NCBI GenBank assembly: GCA_030603695.1
Contig: JAUVXF010000005.1
Coordinates: 111,277 to 175,276 of the forward strand
Direction: 5' to 3'
Source: Natronohydrobacter sp.
GTDB taxonomy: Bacteria; Pseudomonadota; Alphaproteobacteria; Rhodobacterales; Rhodobacteraceae
DNA: 64,000 bases
Shown here piece after piece: positions 44,971 through 53,560 of the stretch (the stretch's first letter is position 1; every line of letters begins with the position of its first letter). A program made the position numbers and the translations under genes. Below the pieces are notes generated by a model that saw nothing but the letters and a program-made list of their open reading frames with translations, was not told where the DNA came from and made no database searches.

Positions 44971-44995
44971 ACCCGCCTCCTCGCGCGGCTGTGAA

Positions 44996-45022
44996 GCTGG
45001 CTTGAAAAACCCCAAAGCCAGC
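44996..45022 (+). terminator. Stem-loop downstream of dapB
   Basis: GCTGGCTT and AAGCCAGC form an 8-bp stem with an 11-base loop, 26 bases after the dapB stop, followed by CTAATTCTT. A plausible terminator or attenuator before the next gene. Confidence 0.55.
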
Positions 45023-45066
45023 CTAATTCTTCCGTCACTGCCGGAAATACAGCGAAGAGAGGGATC

Positions 45067-45420
45067 ATGCGATTGCACTATGCGTTTCTTGCTGCCTGTC
45101 TGGGCCTTGCAACCCCTGCACTTGCGGATTTCAGACCGGTGGTGGACGAGGCCAATTTTCGCGCTTTGGTTGAAGGGCGCGAACTGACCCGGCTGGGGAT
45201 ACGCCTGCAAGTGCTGCCAGAGGGGCAGATCACGGGGCGTGGCTTTGGCATGCAGGTTGGCGGAAATTGGGAATGGCGGGACGGCTATTTCTGCCGCACT
45301 CTGAATTTCGGCCAATCTGGCGACCCGTATAATTGCCAGCTTGTCTTGCAAAATGGCAATACGCTGCGCTTCATCTCGGATGAAGGGGCGGGCGATCAGG
45401 CGGATTTGCGGCTGCGCTAA
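45067..45420 (+). CDS. Small secreted protein downstream of dapB, function unknown
   Basis: 117-residue precursor with a signal peptide (LHYAFLAACLGLATPALA) and a mature part of about 97 residues including GRELTRLGIRLQVLPEGQITGRGFGMQVGGNWEWRDGYFCRTL. Two cysteines (YFCRTL and YNCQL) may form a disulfide. I do not recognise a domain; relatives I recall are sometimes misnamed after the neighbouring dapB. GAGAGGG lies before the ATG. Followed by a strong terminator. Confidence 0.8.
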   Translation: MRLHYAFLAACLGLATPALADFRPVVDEANFRALVEGRELTRLGIRLQVLPEGQITGRGFGMQVGGNWEWRDGYFCRTLNFGQSGDPYNCQLVLQNGNTLRFISDEGAGDQADLRLR

Positions 45421-45496
45421 GGCCCGCTTTGGTTCTTGGCGGGTGATCTGGCGCTGGTCGCGGCATTTGGTGCAGGATGTGTGAAAGATGTTTGCA

Positions 45497-45528
45497 GGGT
45501 GCGTGATATCACGCACCCTATTTTTTTA
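45497..45528. terminator. Strong terminator with a 22-base perfect palindrome
   Basis: GGGTGCGTGAT followed directly by ATCACGCACCC gives an 11-bp perfect inverted repeat, then TATTTTTTT on the plus strand. It lies between two convergent genes, 77 bases after one stop and 21 bases before the other. On the minus strand a T-run is not present at the same place, so it serves mainly the plus-strand gene. Confidence 0.85.
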
Positions 45529-45548
45529 AGGCCTTTGGCGCAGTTTTC

Positions 45549-47624
45549 TTACCGCCGCCCCTCGCGCAGCCATGCGCCAAGGGCAAAGCCTGCGGCCAGC
45601 AGCAGCCAAGCCCAACCGGGCAGCAGGGCCGCGCTGCGCAATTCCAATGTCACATAAGCCTCGCGCGGGGTCAGGCCCAGCCAGCCGCGCCCGGCAGCCG
45701 CGCGCCCTTCGCGCACAAGGCGCAGATCGGGCAAGCCATCCTCTATCCGCACAACACCCCCGCGCGTGGATGTCACCAGCGGGCGCAGCTTTTCGGCTGT
45801 GGCGATCGTTTCTTCAAATTCACGCGGGGCCTGTGGGCCAAGGGCAATCACACTGTCCAAACTGCCATCGCTCAATCGGTAAAGCCCGATTTCTGGCGCC
45901 TCAAATTCGGCCCGGAAGACGCCCGGCGCTTCTTCTTGCAATTCCAGTATCAGGGTGGTGCCGTCTGGCGCTGTGACAGTCACTGCCCCCGGCGCATCAC
46001 TCAGGCTGCGGCGCAGCACGCTCACGCGCTGCCCCTCTGCCGTGGCGGTCAGGGTTTCTTCTTCAAGATCCGGCTCTCCCATCATCCAATGGGCCAGGCG
46101 GCGCAGCAATTCCAGCTGTGGCCCGCCCCCTTCAAACCCGCGATCCCAAAGCCATGTCTGATCCGAGGCCAGAAGCGCCAGACGTCCATCGCCCACCCGA
46201 TCCAGCATCAGAAGCGGGCGGCCATCCACCCCGGACATCACGGTTTGGCCCTGTAACGGTTCCAGTTCTATCTGGCGGAACCAGCGGCCCCAGCCCGGCC
46301 CATCGTCCAGTTGCGGGGCCAAGTCTTCCAGCCCGGCTGTCACCGGGTGGCGGTGGCCAAGCTCTGTGACCATCGGGCGAAAGCCCTGTTCATAGACACG
46401 CGCCGTGGGGCGGGCGGGGAATACCTCGCCCAAGGGCGAACGCCAGATACTATCGGCGCTGGCCAGTTCTGGCCCGCCCACCACCAAAAGCGCGCCGCCC
46501 TCTGCCACATAGCGCGCGATATTGGCAAAGTAGCTGTTGGGCAGAATGCCCCGGCGGCGGTAGCGATCAAAGATGATCAGGTCAAATTCATCAATCTTCT
46601 CGACAAACAATTCCCGCGTGGGAAAGGCGATCAGCGACAATTCATTGACGGGCACGCCATCATGACGATCGGGCGGGCGCAGAATGGTGAAATGCACCAG
46701 ATCAACGGCGGGATCGGATTTCAGCAGGTTGCGCCATGTGCGCTGGCCGGAATTCGGCTCTCCCGAGACCAGCAAAACCGACAGCCTGTCGCGCACGCCA
46801 TTGATTTGCACAATGGCAGAATTGTTGCGCGTTGTCAGTTCGCCCGTCTCTTCCTCAAGCTCGAATTGCAGCACATTCATTCCGCCGCGATCCAGCGTGA
46901 CAGAGATTTCCATATCCTCGCCCACAGGCACCATGGCGCGCATGCTCTCGCCGCCATTGAGGGCATAGTTCAGCGTGGCAAAACGGCTTTGGCCAGCCGG
47001 TACCGCACCCTGATCTTCTACCCGCAAGGCAAGGGTAACAGGCTCTCCGATAATGGCGAAACCGGGGGCGTTGCGGATAATCAGCCGCCTGTCCCAATCG
47101 CGCGCCTCTCCGGTTTGGAGAATATGAAACGGGGCGGGCAGGGGCACAGGCAAAGGCGCATCATGCACCTGCCCGTCGGTTATGGCAAACACCCCCGCCA
47201 CCCTGTCGCGCGGCAGATCGGACAAGGCTTCGGCCAAGACGGTGTTGAATTCGGTTCCTGCATTGCGCGCCCCGTCTGGCAAGGTGACAATGCGTGTCTC
47301 TATCCCGCCAAGGCGGGCAAGCTCTGCCTCCAGATGGGTGCGCGCGGCCTCTGTCTGGGATGGGCGATCGCCCAGCGCGTTCGAGGCTGTGTCATCCACC
47401 ACCACAAGGGCAATATCGCTCAGGCTGTCACGCTCTTGCGATTGCAAGACGGGATTGGCCAGCGCGGCCAGAAGTGCCAATGCCGCCAGAGCGCGCAGCC
47501 ACCAGCCCCGCAGGCCCCGCCACAGGGCAAGCCCCACCATCAGCGCGGCAAGCCCCGCAATAGCCCACAGGATCGGCCAATCCAACCGGGGTAGAAAAAC
47601 AATGCTGTCCCAACCGTTCATCAT
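45549..47624 (-). CDS. Membrane protein with GATase1-like region, last gene of the MoxR-BatA type module
   Basis: 691-residue protein with two N-terminal helices (LDWPILWAIAGLAALMVGLALW and WLRALAALALLAALANPVL). A periplasmic region follows, containing a vWA-like strand (IALVVVDDTASNALGDRPS) and later a glutamine-amidotransferase-like fold (LIIFDRYRRRGILPNSYFANIARYVAEGGALLVVGGPEL). The C-terminal helix is GWAWLLLAAGFALGAWL. No catalytic cysteine of true amidotransferases is evident. Its ATG overlaps the previous stop (ATGA). Function unknown; probably envelope stress or quality control with its partners. Confidence 0.85.
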   Translation of the reverse strand: MMNGWDSIVFLPRLDWPILWAIAGLAALMVGLALWRGLRGWWLRALAALALLAALANPVLQSQERDSLSDIALVVVDDTASNALGDRPSQTEAARTHLEAELARLGGIETRIVTLPDGARNAGTEFNTVLAEALSDLPRDRVAGVFAITDGQVHDAPLPVPLPAPFHILQTGEARDWDRRLIIRNAPGFAIIGEPVTLALRVEDQGAVPAGQSRFATLNYALNGGESMRAMVPVGEDMEISVTLDRGGMNVLQFELEEETGELTTRNNSAIVQINGVRDRLSVLLVSGEPNSGQRTWRNLLKSDPAVDLVHFTILRPPDRHDGVPVNELSLIAFPTRELFVEKIDEFDLIIFDRYRRRGILPNSYFANIARYVAEGGALLVVGGPELASADSIWRSPLGEVFPARPTARVYEQGFRPMVTELGHRHPVTAGLEDLAPQLDDGPGWGRWFRQIELEPLQGQTVMSGVDGRPLLMLDRVGDGRLALLASDQTWLWDRGFEGGGPQLELLRRLAHWMMGEPDLEEETLTATAEGQRVSVLRRSLSDAPGAVTVTAPDGTTLILELQEEAPGVFRAEFEAPEIGLYRLSDGSLDSVIALGPQAPREFEETIATAEKLRPLVTSTRGGVVRIEDGLPDLRLVREGRAAAGRGWLGLTPREAYVTLELRSAALLPGWAWLLLAAGFALGAWLREGRR

Positions 47625-50380
47625 TGCCCCAATCTTTCCAGCAGGGCAGGGACATGCACCTGATCGGATTTGTAATTGCCTGTCAGAACATGGGTTATCA
47701 GGTTTACCCCAAAGCGATAGGCCATTTCGCGTTGCTGCTCGCCGCTCATACCCATACCCAGCCGCACAAGCGGGCGGCCAGCCTCATCCACCGCCCAGGC
47801 AGAAGCCCAATCATGACCGCCAATGATAACCGGGGTCACCCCGTCATTGAGGTTGCGAAAGGGCATGCCCTCGGCGCGTTCGGCATCTGCGGGCGCGGCC
47901 TCAACCCAGACATCGCGGCCTGTGTGGCGGCCCGGAAATTCCTGCAACAGATAGAAGGTGCGGGTCAGAATATGATCTTCTGGCACCGGTTCCAGTGGCG
48001 GAATATCCAGCGGGCGTGCGATTGCTTGCAGGCGCCGTGCCTCTGGCGTAGTGCGTGTCAGGCCCGCAAGCTCTGCGTCGCGGGTATCGAACAGGATCAT
48101 CCCGCCACCGCGCAGATAAAGATTCAATTTTGCATAGGCCGCATCCGAAGGGATTGGCGTGTTTTCGGTGATCGGCCAATACAGGAAGGGAAAGAAGGTC
48201 AGCTCATCCCGTTCCAGATCGACAGCGATAGGGGTGGCAGGTTCGATCGAGGTGCGGGCATAAAGCACCCGGCTTAGCCCCAAAAGCCCAGCGCGCGCCA
48301 TGTCATCCACGCGCCCATCCCCTGTAAGCACATGGGCCAGCACGACAGAATTTGTGGCCTGAAGTGCCAGCCTGTCATCCGCTTGCGCCTGTAACGGCGC
48401 GGGCTGGCCTGCCAGCCCCAGCGTTACCAGCGCCAATATCGCAGTTGCCCCGCGCAGCCGCCCCGAAAGCCAAAGCGCGGCCAGAATATCCATCAAAAGT
48501 GCCCCAAGCCCAAATGTCAGGAACAGCGCTGTCAAATCACGCTCTTGCGCGACGGCGTCGCGTTCCACCACCACGGATGCAGGCCAGATTGCCGGGGTCA
48601 AAACCATCTCCTCTATTCCGATATTCAGCGCGATTGCCCCGATTGCACTTCGATACACGCCGGGCGGCAGATCGGGCCCGAAGCGCCCCTCGGCCAGCCG
48701 TGTGCCTGCGATTGCGGGCCGCGCGCTGGCATCCAACACTTGCCCGAAACCATCCAGCGCGCGGTCAGGCTGCCATTGCGCGCTCATCAGCAATTCGGCC
48801 GTTGGCGCGGCGGGGCGGGTAGAGACGGCCATCCGTTCCAGCATCTCCACAAACAACCCCGACAAGGGCAGGGTTGACCATTCCGCATTCGCGGTTGTGT
48901 GCACCAGCACCACTTGCCCCGCGCCCGAAAATTTGCGCGTCACAAGCGGTGTGCCATCGGCAAGCGTGGCAATGCTGCGTTCTGCCAGCGTGGGATCGGG
49001 CTGCGCCAGAACCTGCGCGCTGATGGTCACCTCTGCCGGAATTTGCAGCCCGGCAAAGGGGGAATCGGGCGCAAACTCGCGCAAGCTGCGCGGTGCGCCC
49101 CAACTCATCGCACCGCCCACAGTGCGCCCGCCAATGCGCAGCCGCACAGGCAAAAGCGGGTCTTCTTCGGCCCGCGCAATGTCAGACGCGGCCAGCCGTG
49201 GCCCGGCAAAGCGCAAAAGAAGCCCGCCATCATTGACGAAATCCAGAATTTGCGCGCTCTCCACTTCGCCCAGCTGTGCGATATCCACAAGAATCAGCAC
49301 ATCCGGCGCCGTTAGCAACAGATCATCCACCGATGGGCTTTCGATCAGCTCTGCCACGGGTTCAAGCGCTTGGCGCAGATAGAAGAAGGGCGAGAGCAAA
49401 TCCAACCCCTCGCGCCCCTCGCGCCCTGTCAGAAGCGCGACTTTGCGCCGTTGAAGCGCATCATCTGTCAGCGCCACTGCCCCGGCAGAGCGTTCGCCCG
49501 CAATCTGAAAGCGGGTGATGCGGTTGCGCAATTCGGGTTGCAGGGTCAGTTCCAGCGCCGCGCGCGTATCGCCCGCTTCAAACAAGGCCGTCCCGCGGGC
49601 CAGCAAGCGTTCTACCCCTGCCGGGTCGCGCCCTGTGGCGGTGATCTCTATCTCCTGCTCTGGCAGGCCAGCAGGCCGATGGGCGGCAATATCAATCACA
49701 CCCTCGCGCAGTTGCGGTGGGGCAAGCGCCATGACCGGGCGCGAGGTTTCAAACACTGTGACTGGCCCGCGTGTTTGCAGCGCATCCAGAACCGCGGCGC
49801 GGTAATCATGATCCAGCCCGTCAGAAAGCCAATAGGTTTCCAACTGCGCCGGAAGTTCCGCCAGCCAGCCTTGCAGCGCATCGCCCGAGGGCGTGTAGGG
49901 GGCAGGCGTCAGGCTTGGCACACGTTCAACCCAGTAATCCGCGCTGCGTAAGGGCGTTTCGCCGGGCGGGGGATCGGTAAGTGCCACCACTGCCACAGGG
50001 CGGCCCGCGCGCTGGGCCTCTGCCAGCACCTCTTGCACGCGCCCTATGCGGCGTGGCCAGTCGCGCGCGCTGGCCCAGCTTGCATCCAGCGCAATCAGCA
50101 GCGGGCCGGAACCCTCGCGCGCGGCTTGGGGGTTTAACACAGGCCCGGCAAAGCCAAAGATCAGCGCCGCCACCGCAAGGGCGCGCAACAGCAGCAGCCA
50201 CCAAGGGGTTTTGTCCGTTTCGGTTGTTTCATCGCGCAACCCGATCAGCAGCGCCACACCGGGAAAGCGGCGGATTACGGGGGCGGGGGGCACGGCGCGC
50301 AGCAACCACCACAAGAGCGGTAGCGCCACAAGGGCTGCCAAAAGCGCAGGGCTGGCAAAGCCAAGGGGGCCGAATGTCAT
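47621..50380 (-). CDS. BatA-like membrane protein with C-terminal DUF4159 domain
   Basis: 919-residue protein. The N-terminus matches the BatA/aerotolerance family (FASPALLAALVALPLLWWLLRAVPPAP, a VIRRFPG strand, a second helix at LLLLRALAVAALIFGFAGPVL). A vWA-like region follows (LLIALDASWASARDWPRRI). A helix near residues 640-660 leads to the DUF4159 domain (about 700-910), with VLAHVLTGDGRVDDMARAGLLGL, LTFFPFLYWPI and YAKLNLYLRGGGMILFDTRD. It starts inside the DUF58 stop (ATGA) and ends inside the next start, so the run is translationally coupled. Confidence 0.9.
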   Translation of the reverse strand: MTFGPLGFASPALLAALVALPLLWWLLRAVPPAPVIRRFPGVALLIGLRDETTETDKTPWWLLLLRALAVAALIFGFAGPVLNPQAAREGSGPLLIALDASWASARDWPRRIGRVQEVLAEAQRAGRPVAVVALTDPPPGETPLRSADYWVERVPSLTPAPYTPSGDALQGWLAELPAQLETYWLSDGLDHDYRAAVLDALQTRGPVTVFETSRPVMALAPPQLREGVIDIAAHRPAGLPEQEIEITATGRDPAGVERLLARGTALFEAGDTRAALELTLQPELRNRITRFQIAGERSAGAVALTDDALQRRKVALLTGREGREGLDLLSPFFYLRQALEPVAELIESPSVDDLLLTAPDVLILVDIAQLGEVESAQILDFVNDGGLLLRFAGPRLAASDIARAEEDPLLPVRLRIGGRTVGGAMSWGAPRSLREFAPDSPFAGLQIPAEVTISAQVLAQPDPTLAERSIATLADGTPLVTRKFSGAGQVVLVHTTANAEWSTLPLSGLFVEMLERMAVSTRPAAPTAELLMSAQWQPDRALDGFGQVLDASARPAIAGTRLAEGRFGPDLPPGVYRSAIGAIALNIGIEEMVLTPAIWPASVVVERDAVAQERDLTALFLTFGLGALLMDILAALWLSGRLRGATAILALVTLGLAGQPAPLQAQADDRLALQATNSVVLAHVLTGDGRVDDMARAGLLGLSRVLYARTSIEPATPIAVDLERDELTFFPFLYWPITENTPIPSDAAYAKLNLYLRGGGMILFDTRDAELAGLTRTTPEARRLQAIARPLDIPPLEPVPEDHILTRTFYLLQEFPGRHTGRDVWVEAAPADAERAEGMPFRNLNDGVTPVIIGGHDWASAWAVDEAGRPLVRLGMGMSGEQQREMAYRFGVNLITHVLTGNYKSDQVHVPALLERLGQ

Positions 50381-51264
50381 TTCCTGTGCCCCCCTGCGCC
50401 ATCCAGCGCATGCCACAGCCACATCAGCGCCGCCGTTGGGGGTTGTTCGGTGTGGTGCGTCAGCACTTGCCAGCCCGTCAGGCGCGCAAGATTGGCCAGC
50501 ATATCGCGCCGCTCTGCCAGCCGCGCGCGGTAGCGCATTTGCAGATCATTCGCACGCAGGGTTTCATGCCGCAGCCCGCCCGCCATCGATTCAAAGATAG
50601 ATCTGCCCTGATAGGGAAAGTCTTCTTCCACCGGGTCAAGCACCTGCACCAGCGCGCCGCGAACGCCCCGATCTGCCGCGCGGCCCACAACCTCTTGCAC
50701 TATGCCGGGATCCCCCAGAAAATCCGATAGAAACACGGCCTGCGAATGCGCGGGCAAGGCGCTGGCGGGCGGTGTTCCGTAATCGGCGGGGGAAAGGGGG
50801 GGAGTGCCGAGCACCAGCGCCAGCGGATCAAGCTGCGCGCGACCAGAGCGCGGCGGCAGATCGGGGGCCAGCCCGACACGCTCGCCGGCCTTCAGCAACA
50901 AAACGGCCAAGGCCAGTGCCAGCAGGCGCGCGCGCTCGGCCTTGGGGGGGCGTGTTTTATGGCCGGAAAACTGCATGGCCTGCGAATGATCCACCCAGAG
51001 CGTTATCGCCTGCGCGGCCTGCCATTCAGTTTCTCGCACGAAATGCACATCGGCACGGCCAGAGCGCCGCCAATCAATCCGCGCGCCCCAATCCGAAGTT
51101 GTGGCCTGCCTGTATTGCCAAAACTCATCGCCCGTGCCGGCACGCCTGCGCCCATGCGCACCCGGCAGCACAGAGGCGGCCAGATGTTCTGCCTGCGCCA
51201 AAAGCGCGGGCAGGGGCGCTGCCAGCGCCTCTGCTTGGGTGCGAAGCTGGGCGGGTGGGATCAC
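50377..51264 (-). CDS. DUF58 domain-containing protein
   Basis: 295-residue protein with the DUF58 core: GTGDEFWQYRQATTSDWGARIDWRRSGRADVHFVRETEWQAAQAITLWVDHSQAMQFSG, where the metal-site-like aspartate and serine of a vWA fold are found. AVFLSDFLGDPGIVQE follows. It overlaps the MoxR gene by 4 bases upstream and the DUF4159 gene by 4 bases downstream. DUF58 proteins work with MoxR ATPases as chaperone-like assembly partners. Confidence 0.92.
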   Translation of the reverse strand: MIPPAQLRTQAEALAAPLPALLAQAEHLAASVLPGAHGRRRAGTGDEFWQYRQATTSDWGARIDWRRSGRADVHFVRETEWQAAQAITLWVDHSQAMQFSGHKTRPPKAERARLLALALAVLLLKAGERVGLAPDLPPRSGRAQLDPLALVLGTPPLSPADYGTPPASALPAHSQAVFLSDFLGDPGIVQEVVGRAADRGVRGALVQVLDPVEEDFPYQGRSIFESMAGGLRHETLRANDLQMRYRARLAERRDMLANLARLTGWQVLTHHTEQPPTAALMWLWHALDGAGGHRK

Positions 51265-52280
51265 GCAGCCGCCTCCAGATCGGTGGCGCTGGCCGCCACG
51301 CGGTCGATGATCGCGCCAAGGTTCTCGCCGCGCGCGCGCGCGGCAAAGCTCAGCGCCATACGGTGCGACAGCACAGGCCGGGCCATGGCCGCCACATCTT
51401 CCAGCGAGGGCACAAGCCGCCCATCCAGCAGCGCGCGTGCGCGCACTGTCAGCATCAGCGCCTGTGCCGCGCGCGGCCCTGGCCCCCAGCTGACGCTGTC
51501 GCGCACGCTCTCATGCGCTTCCGGCTCTTCCGGGCGGCAGGCGCGCACCAGATCCAGAATTGCCTCTACCACTTTGTCGCCCACGGGCATCCGGCGCAAA
51601 AGCTGTTGGGCGGCCATCAATTCCCCTGCGGTAAAGACAGCATGGGCGGCATCTTCGCTTTCGCCTGTGGTGGCCATCAGAATATCACGCTCTGTCGCGC
51701 GGTCGGGATAGGCCACATCAATTTGCACCAAAAAGCGGTCAAGCTGGGCCTCGGGCAGGGGATAAGTGCCTTCCTGTTCGATGGGGTTTTGTGTGGCCAG
51801 CACATGAAAAGGTCGCTCCAGCCGATGATGGGCGCCGGCCACTGTCACCTCGCCTTCCTGCATGGCCTGCAAAAGGGCGGCTTGGGTGCGGGGGCTGGCG
51901 CGGTTGATCTCATCGGCCATGAGAAGCTGGCAAAAGATCGGCCCTTCAATGAAGCGAAAGGCGCGTTTGCCATCCTCTGCCACATCCAGCACTTCCGAGC
52001 CGAGAATATCGGCGGGCATCAGATCGGGGGTGAACTGGATGCGACTGCCCTTCAACCCCATCACCGTAGAGAGCGTATCCACCAGCCGCGTCTTGCCAAG
52101 GCCGGGAAGCCCGATCAGCAGGCCATGGCCACGGCACAACATGGCTGTCAATGTCAGGTCAACCACGGTTTTTTGCCCGATAAAGCGGCGGTTGATGCTG
52201 TCGCGCGCTTGTGCCAGCTTGGTGCCCAAGGTTTCGATCTCTGCAATCAAGTCGGTCTCGGTGCTGGTCTGAATGCTCAT
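51261..52280 (-). CDS. MoxR-family AAA ATPase
   Basis: 339-residue ATPase with IGQKTVVDLTLTAMLCRGHGLLIGLPGLGKTRLVDTLS (Walker A GLPGLGKT), Walker B LLMADEINRASPRTQAALLQAMQEGEVTVAG, the sensor region VLATQNPIEQEGTYPLPEAQLDRFLVQI and the C-terminal lid. AAGGAGCG precedes the ATG at 52280. It is the first gene of a four-gene coupled operon with DUF58, DUF4159 and a GATase-like membrane protein, and is divergent from the DUF1285 gene. MoxR proteins act as chaperones for metal or complex assembly. Confidence 0.95.
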   Translation of the reverse strand: MSIQTSTETDLIAEIETLGTKLAQARDSINRRFIGQKTVVDLTLTAMLCRGHGLLIGLPGLGKTRLVDTLSTVMGLKGSRIQFTPDLMPADILGSEVLDVAEDGKRAFRFIEGPIFCQLLMADEINRASPRTQAALLQAMQEGEVTVAGAHHRLERPFHVLATQNPIEQEGTYPLPEAQLDRFLVQIDVAYPDRATERDILMATTGESEDAAHAVFTAGELMAAQQLLRRMPVGDKVVEAILDLVRACRPEEPEAHESVRDSVSWGPGPRAAQALMLTVRARALLDGRLVPSLEDVAAMARPVLSHRMALSFAARARGENLGAIIDRVAASATDLEAAA

Positions 52281-52357
52281 GGGCGCTCCTTGTGAATAGG
52301 TGAAATCCGGCGCGAACGGCTTATCTGTTATCCATAGACATATCGCATGGGCAGCCA

Positions 52358-52960
52358 ATGGCAAAATTCATCCGTGAACAAAATACCGTTACCCCCTCGG
52401 CCACGGCGCTGGCAGAAGCGGCAGCGCAGGCGGCCTCTGGGAAGGGCTTGCCGCCCGTGCATTTGTGGAACCCGCCCTTTTGCGGTGATCTGGATATGCG
52501 CATTGCCCGCGATGGCACTTGGTTTTATCAGGGCACACCGATCGGGCGGCCCGCGTTGGTGCGCCTGTTCTCCACCATCCTGAAGCGCGAAGGCGACAAG
52601 TATTTCCTTGTTACTCCGGTAGAGAAGGTGGGGATCACTGTCGAGGACGCCCCTTTCATTGCCGTGGATTTTTGCATGCAAGGGGCCGGGCAAGGCCAGA
52701 CCCTGACATTCATCACAAATCTGGGTGATGAGGCTATGGCGGGGCCAGACCACCCTTTGCGCGTTACAATTGACCCAATCACCGCAGAGCCTGCGCCTTA
52801 TATCCTGATCCGCGCGGGGCTAGAGGCGCTGATTGACCGCAAAAGCTTTTACAGGCTGGTAGATATTGCCCAAGTGGCCCCCTATCGGGGTGAAAGCTGG
52901 TTGGGCCTGTGGTCGCAGGGTGTTTTTTTCCCTCTCTCACGCGAAGACGCATTGGAATAG
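52358..52960 (+). CDS. DUF1285 domain-containing protein
   Basis: 200-residue protein with the DUF1285 pattern: VHLWNPPFCGDLDMRIARDGTWFYQGTPIGRPALVRLFSTILKREGDKYFLVTPVEKVGITVEDAPFIAV. It is soluble and lacks a signal peptide. Function unknown. It is divergent from moxR with 77 bases between, in the same neighbourhood as in related genomes. Confidence 0.9.
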   Translation: MAKFIREQNTVTPSATALAEAAAQAASGKGLPPVHLWNPPFCGDLDMRIARDGTWFYQGTPIGRPALVRLFSTILKREGDKYFLVTPVEKVGITVEDAPFIAVDFCMQGAGQGQTLTFITNLGDEAMAGPDHPLRVTIDPITAEPAPYILIRAGLEALIDRKSFYRLVDIAQVAPYRGESWLGLWSQGVFFPLSREDALE

Positions 52961-53135
52961 TCGCGCTACGGCAAGCCCGCGGAAGAGGCGGCAGAAAAGA
53001 TATATCCAGAATGTGAAATTGGTTGCCGCGCTGGCAGTCTGCGCCTAGCTTACAACATGCAGGCAGGAAAAGGCCCAGTGCGGAAGACTTACTCCTCGTT
53101 CCCTCCTTTCGGCTGTCCCTTTCCTGTCTGCACCC

Positions 53136-53150
53136 TTGCGCAAATCGCAA
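53136..53150. promoter_or_regulatory. Inverted repeat TTGCG-CAAAT-CGCAA upstream of the complex I subunit gene
   Basis: 5-bp arms around a 5-base centre, 42 bases before the ATG, in an otherwise empty 231-bp intergenic stretch (52961-53191). A weak -35-like TTGAGC follows. Possible operator; low certainty. Confidence 0.3.
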
Positions 53151-53191
53151 TTTTTGAGCATAAGCGCATCAGGTTTTCAGGAGTTGTTGCC

Positions 53192-53503
53192 ATGCGTGCA
53201 CGCATTTACCGCCCCGCCCGCACAGCCATGCAATCAGGCACGGCCAAGACCAAGCTTTGGGTGCTGGAATTCTCTCCGGCACAGGCGCGCAAGATTGATC
53301 CGTTGATGGGCTGGACAAGCTCTGGCGATATGGATCAGCAGGTGCGGTTGCGCTTTGAGGATCAGGCCAGCGCCGAAGCCTATGCCCGCGCGCATGGGAT
53401 TGATTTCGTGGTCATCGCGCCCAAAACCCGCCGCCCCAATCTGCGCCCCGGCGGCTATGGCGATAATTTCGCCACCAATCGCCGCCAAGTCTGGACACAT
53501 TGA
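53192..53503 (+). CDS. ETC complex I subunit, NDUFS4-like (NuoQ-type) accessory protein
   Basis: 103-residue protein: [72 protein letters not shown]. It matches the alphaproteobacterial homologue of the 18-kDa subunit of mitochondrial complex I, a peripheral accessory subunit of NADH dehydrogenase in this lineage. AGGAG lies before the ATG at 53192. The nuo operon is not in the window. A strong terminator follows. Confidence 0.9.
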   Translation: MRARIYRPARTAMQSGTAKTKLWVLEFSPAQARKIDPLMGWTSSGDMDQQVRLRFEDQASAEAYARAHGIDFVVIAPKTRRPNLRPGGYGDNFATNRRQVWTH

Positions 53504-53527
53504 TTCTCTGCCAGACAAGGCAAATGG

Positions 53528-53560
53528 GCGGCCACATAATCATGTGGCCGCTTTGTTTTT
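53528..53560 (+). terminator. Intrinsic terminator (GCGGCCACAT / ATGTGGCCGC + T-run)
   Basis: A perfect 10-bp stem (53528-53537 and 53542-53551) with an AATC loop, followed by TTTGTTTTT. It lies 24 bases after the complex I subunit gene and directly abuts the end of the convergent sugar ABC operon. Confidence 0.92.

Noticed and set aside
46311..47594. 427-codon plus-strand opening in the MoxR module
   Set aside because: Antisense to the GATase-like membrane protein gene, low-complexity translation.
50772..52295. 507-codon plus-strand opening over DUF58 and MoxR genes
   Set aside because: Antisense to two genes with clear motifs and a shared ATGA overlap.
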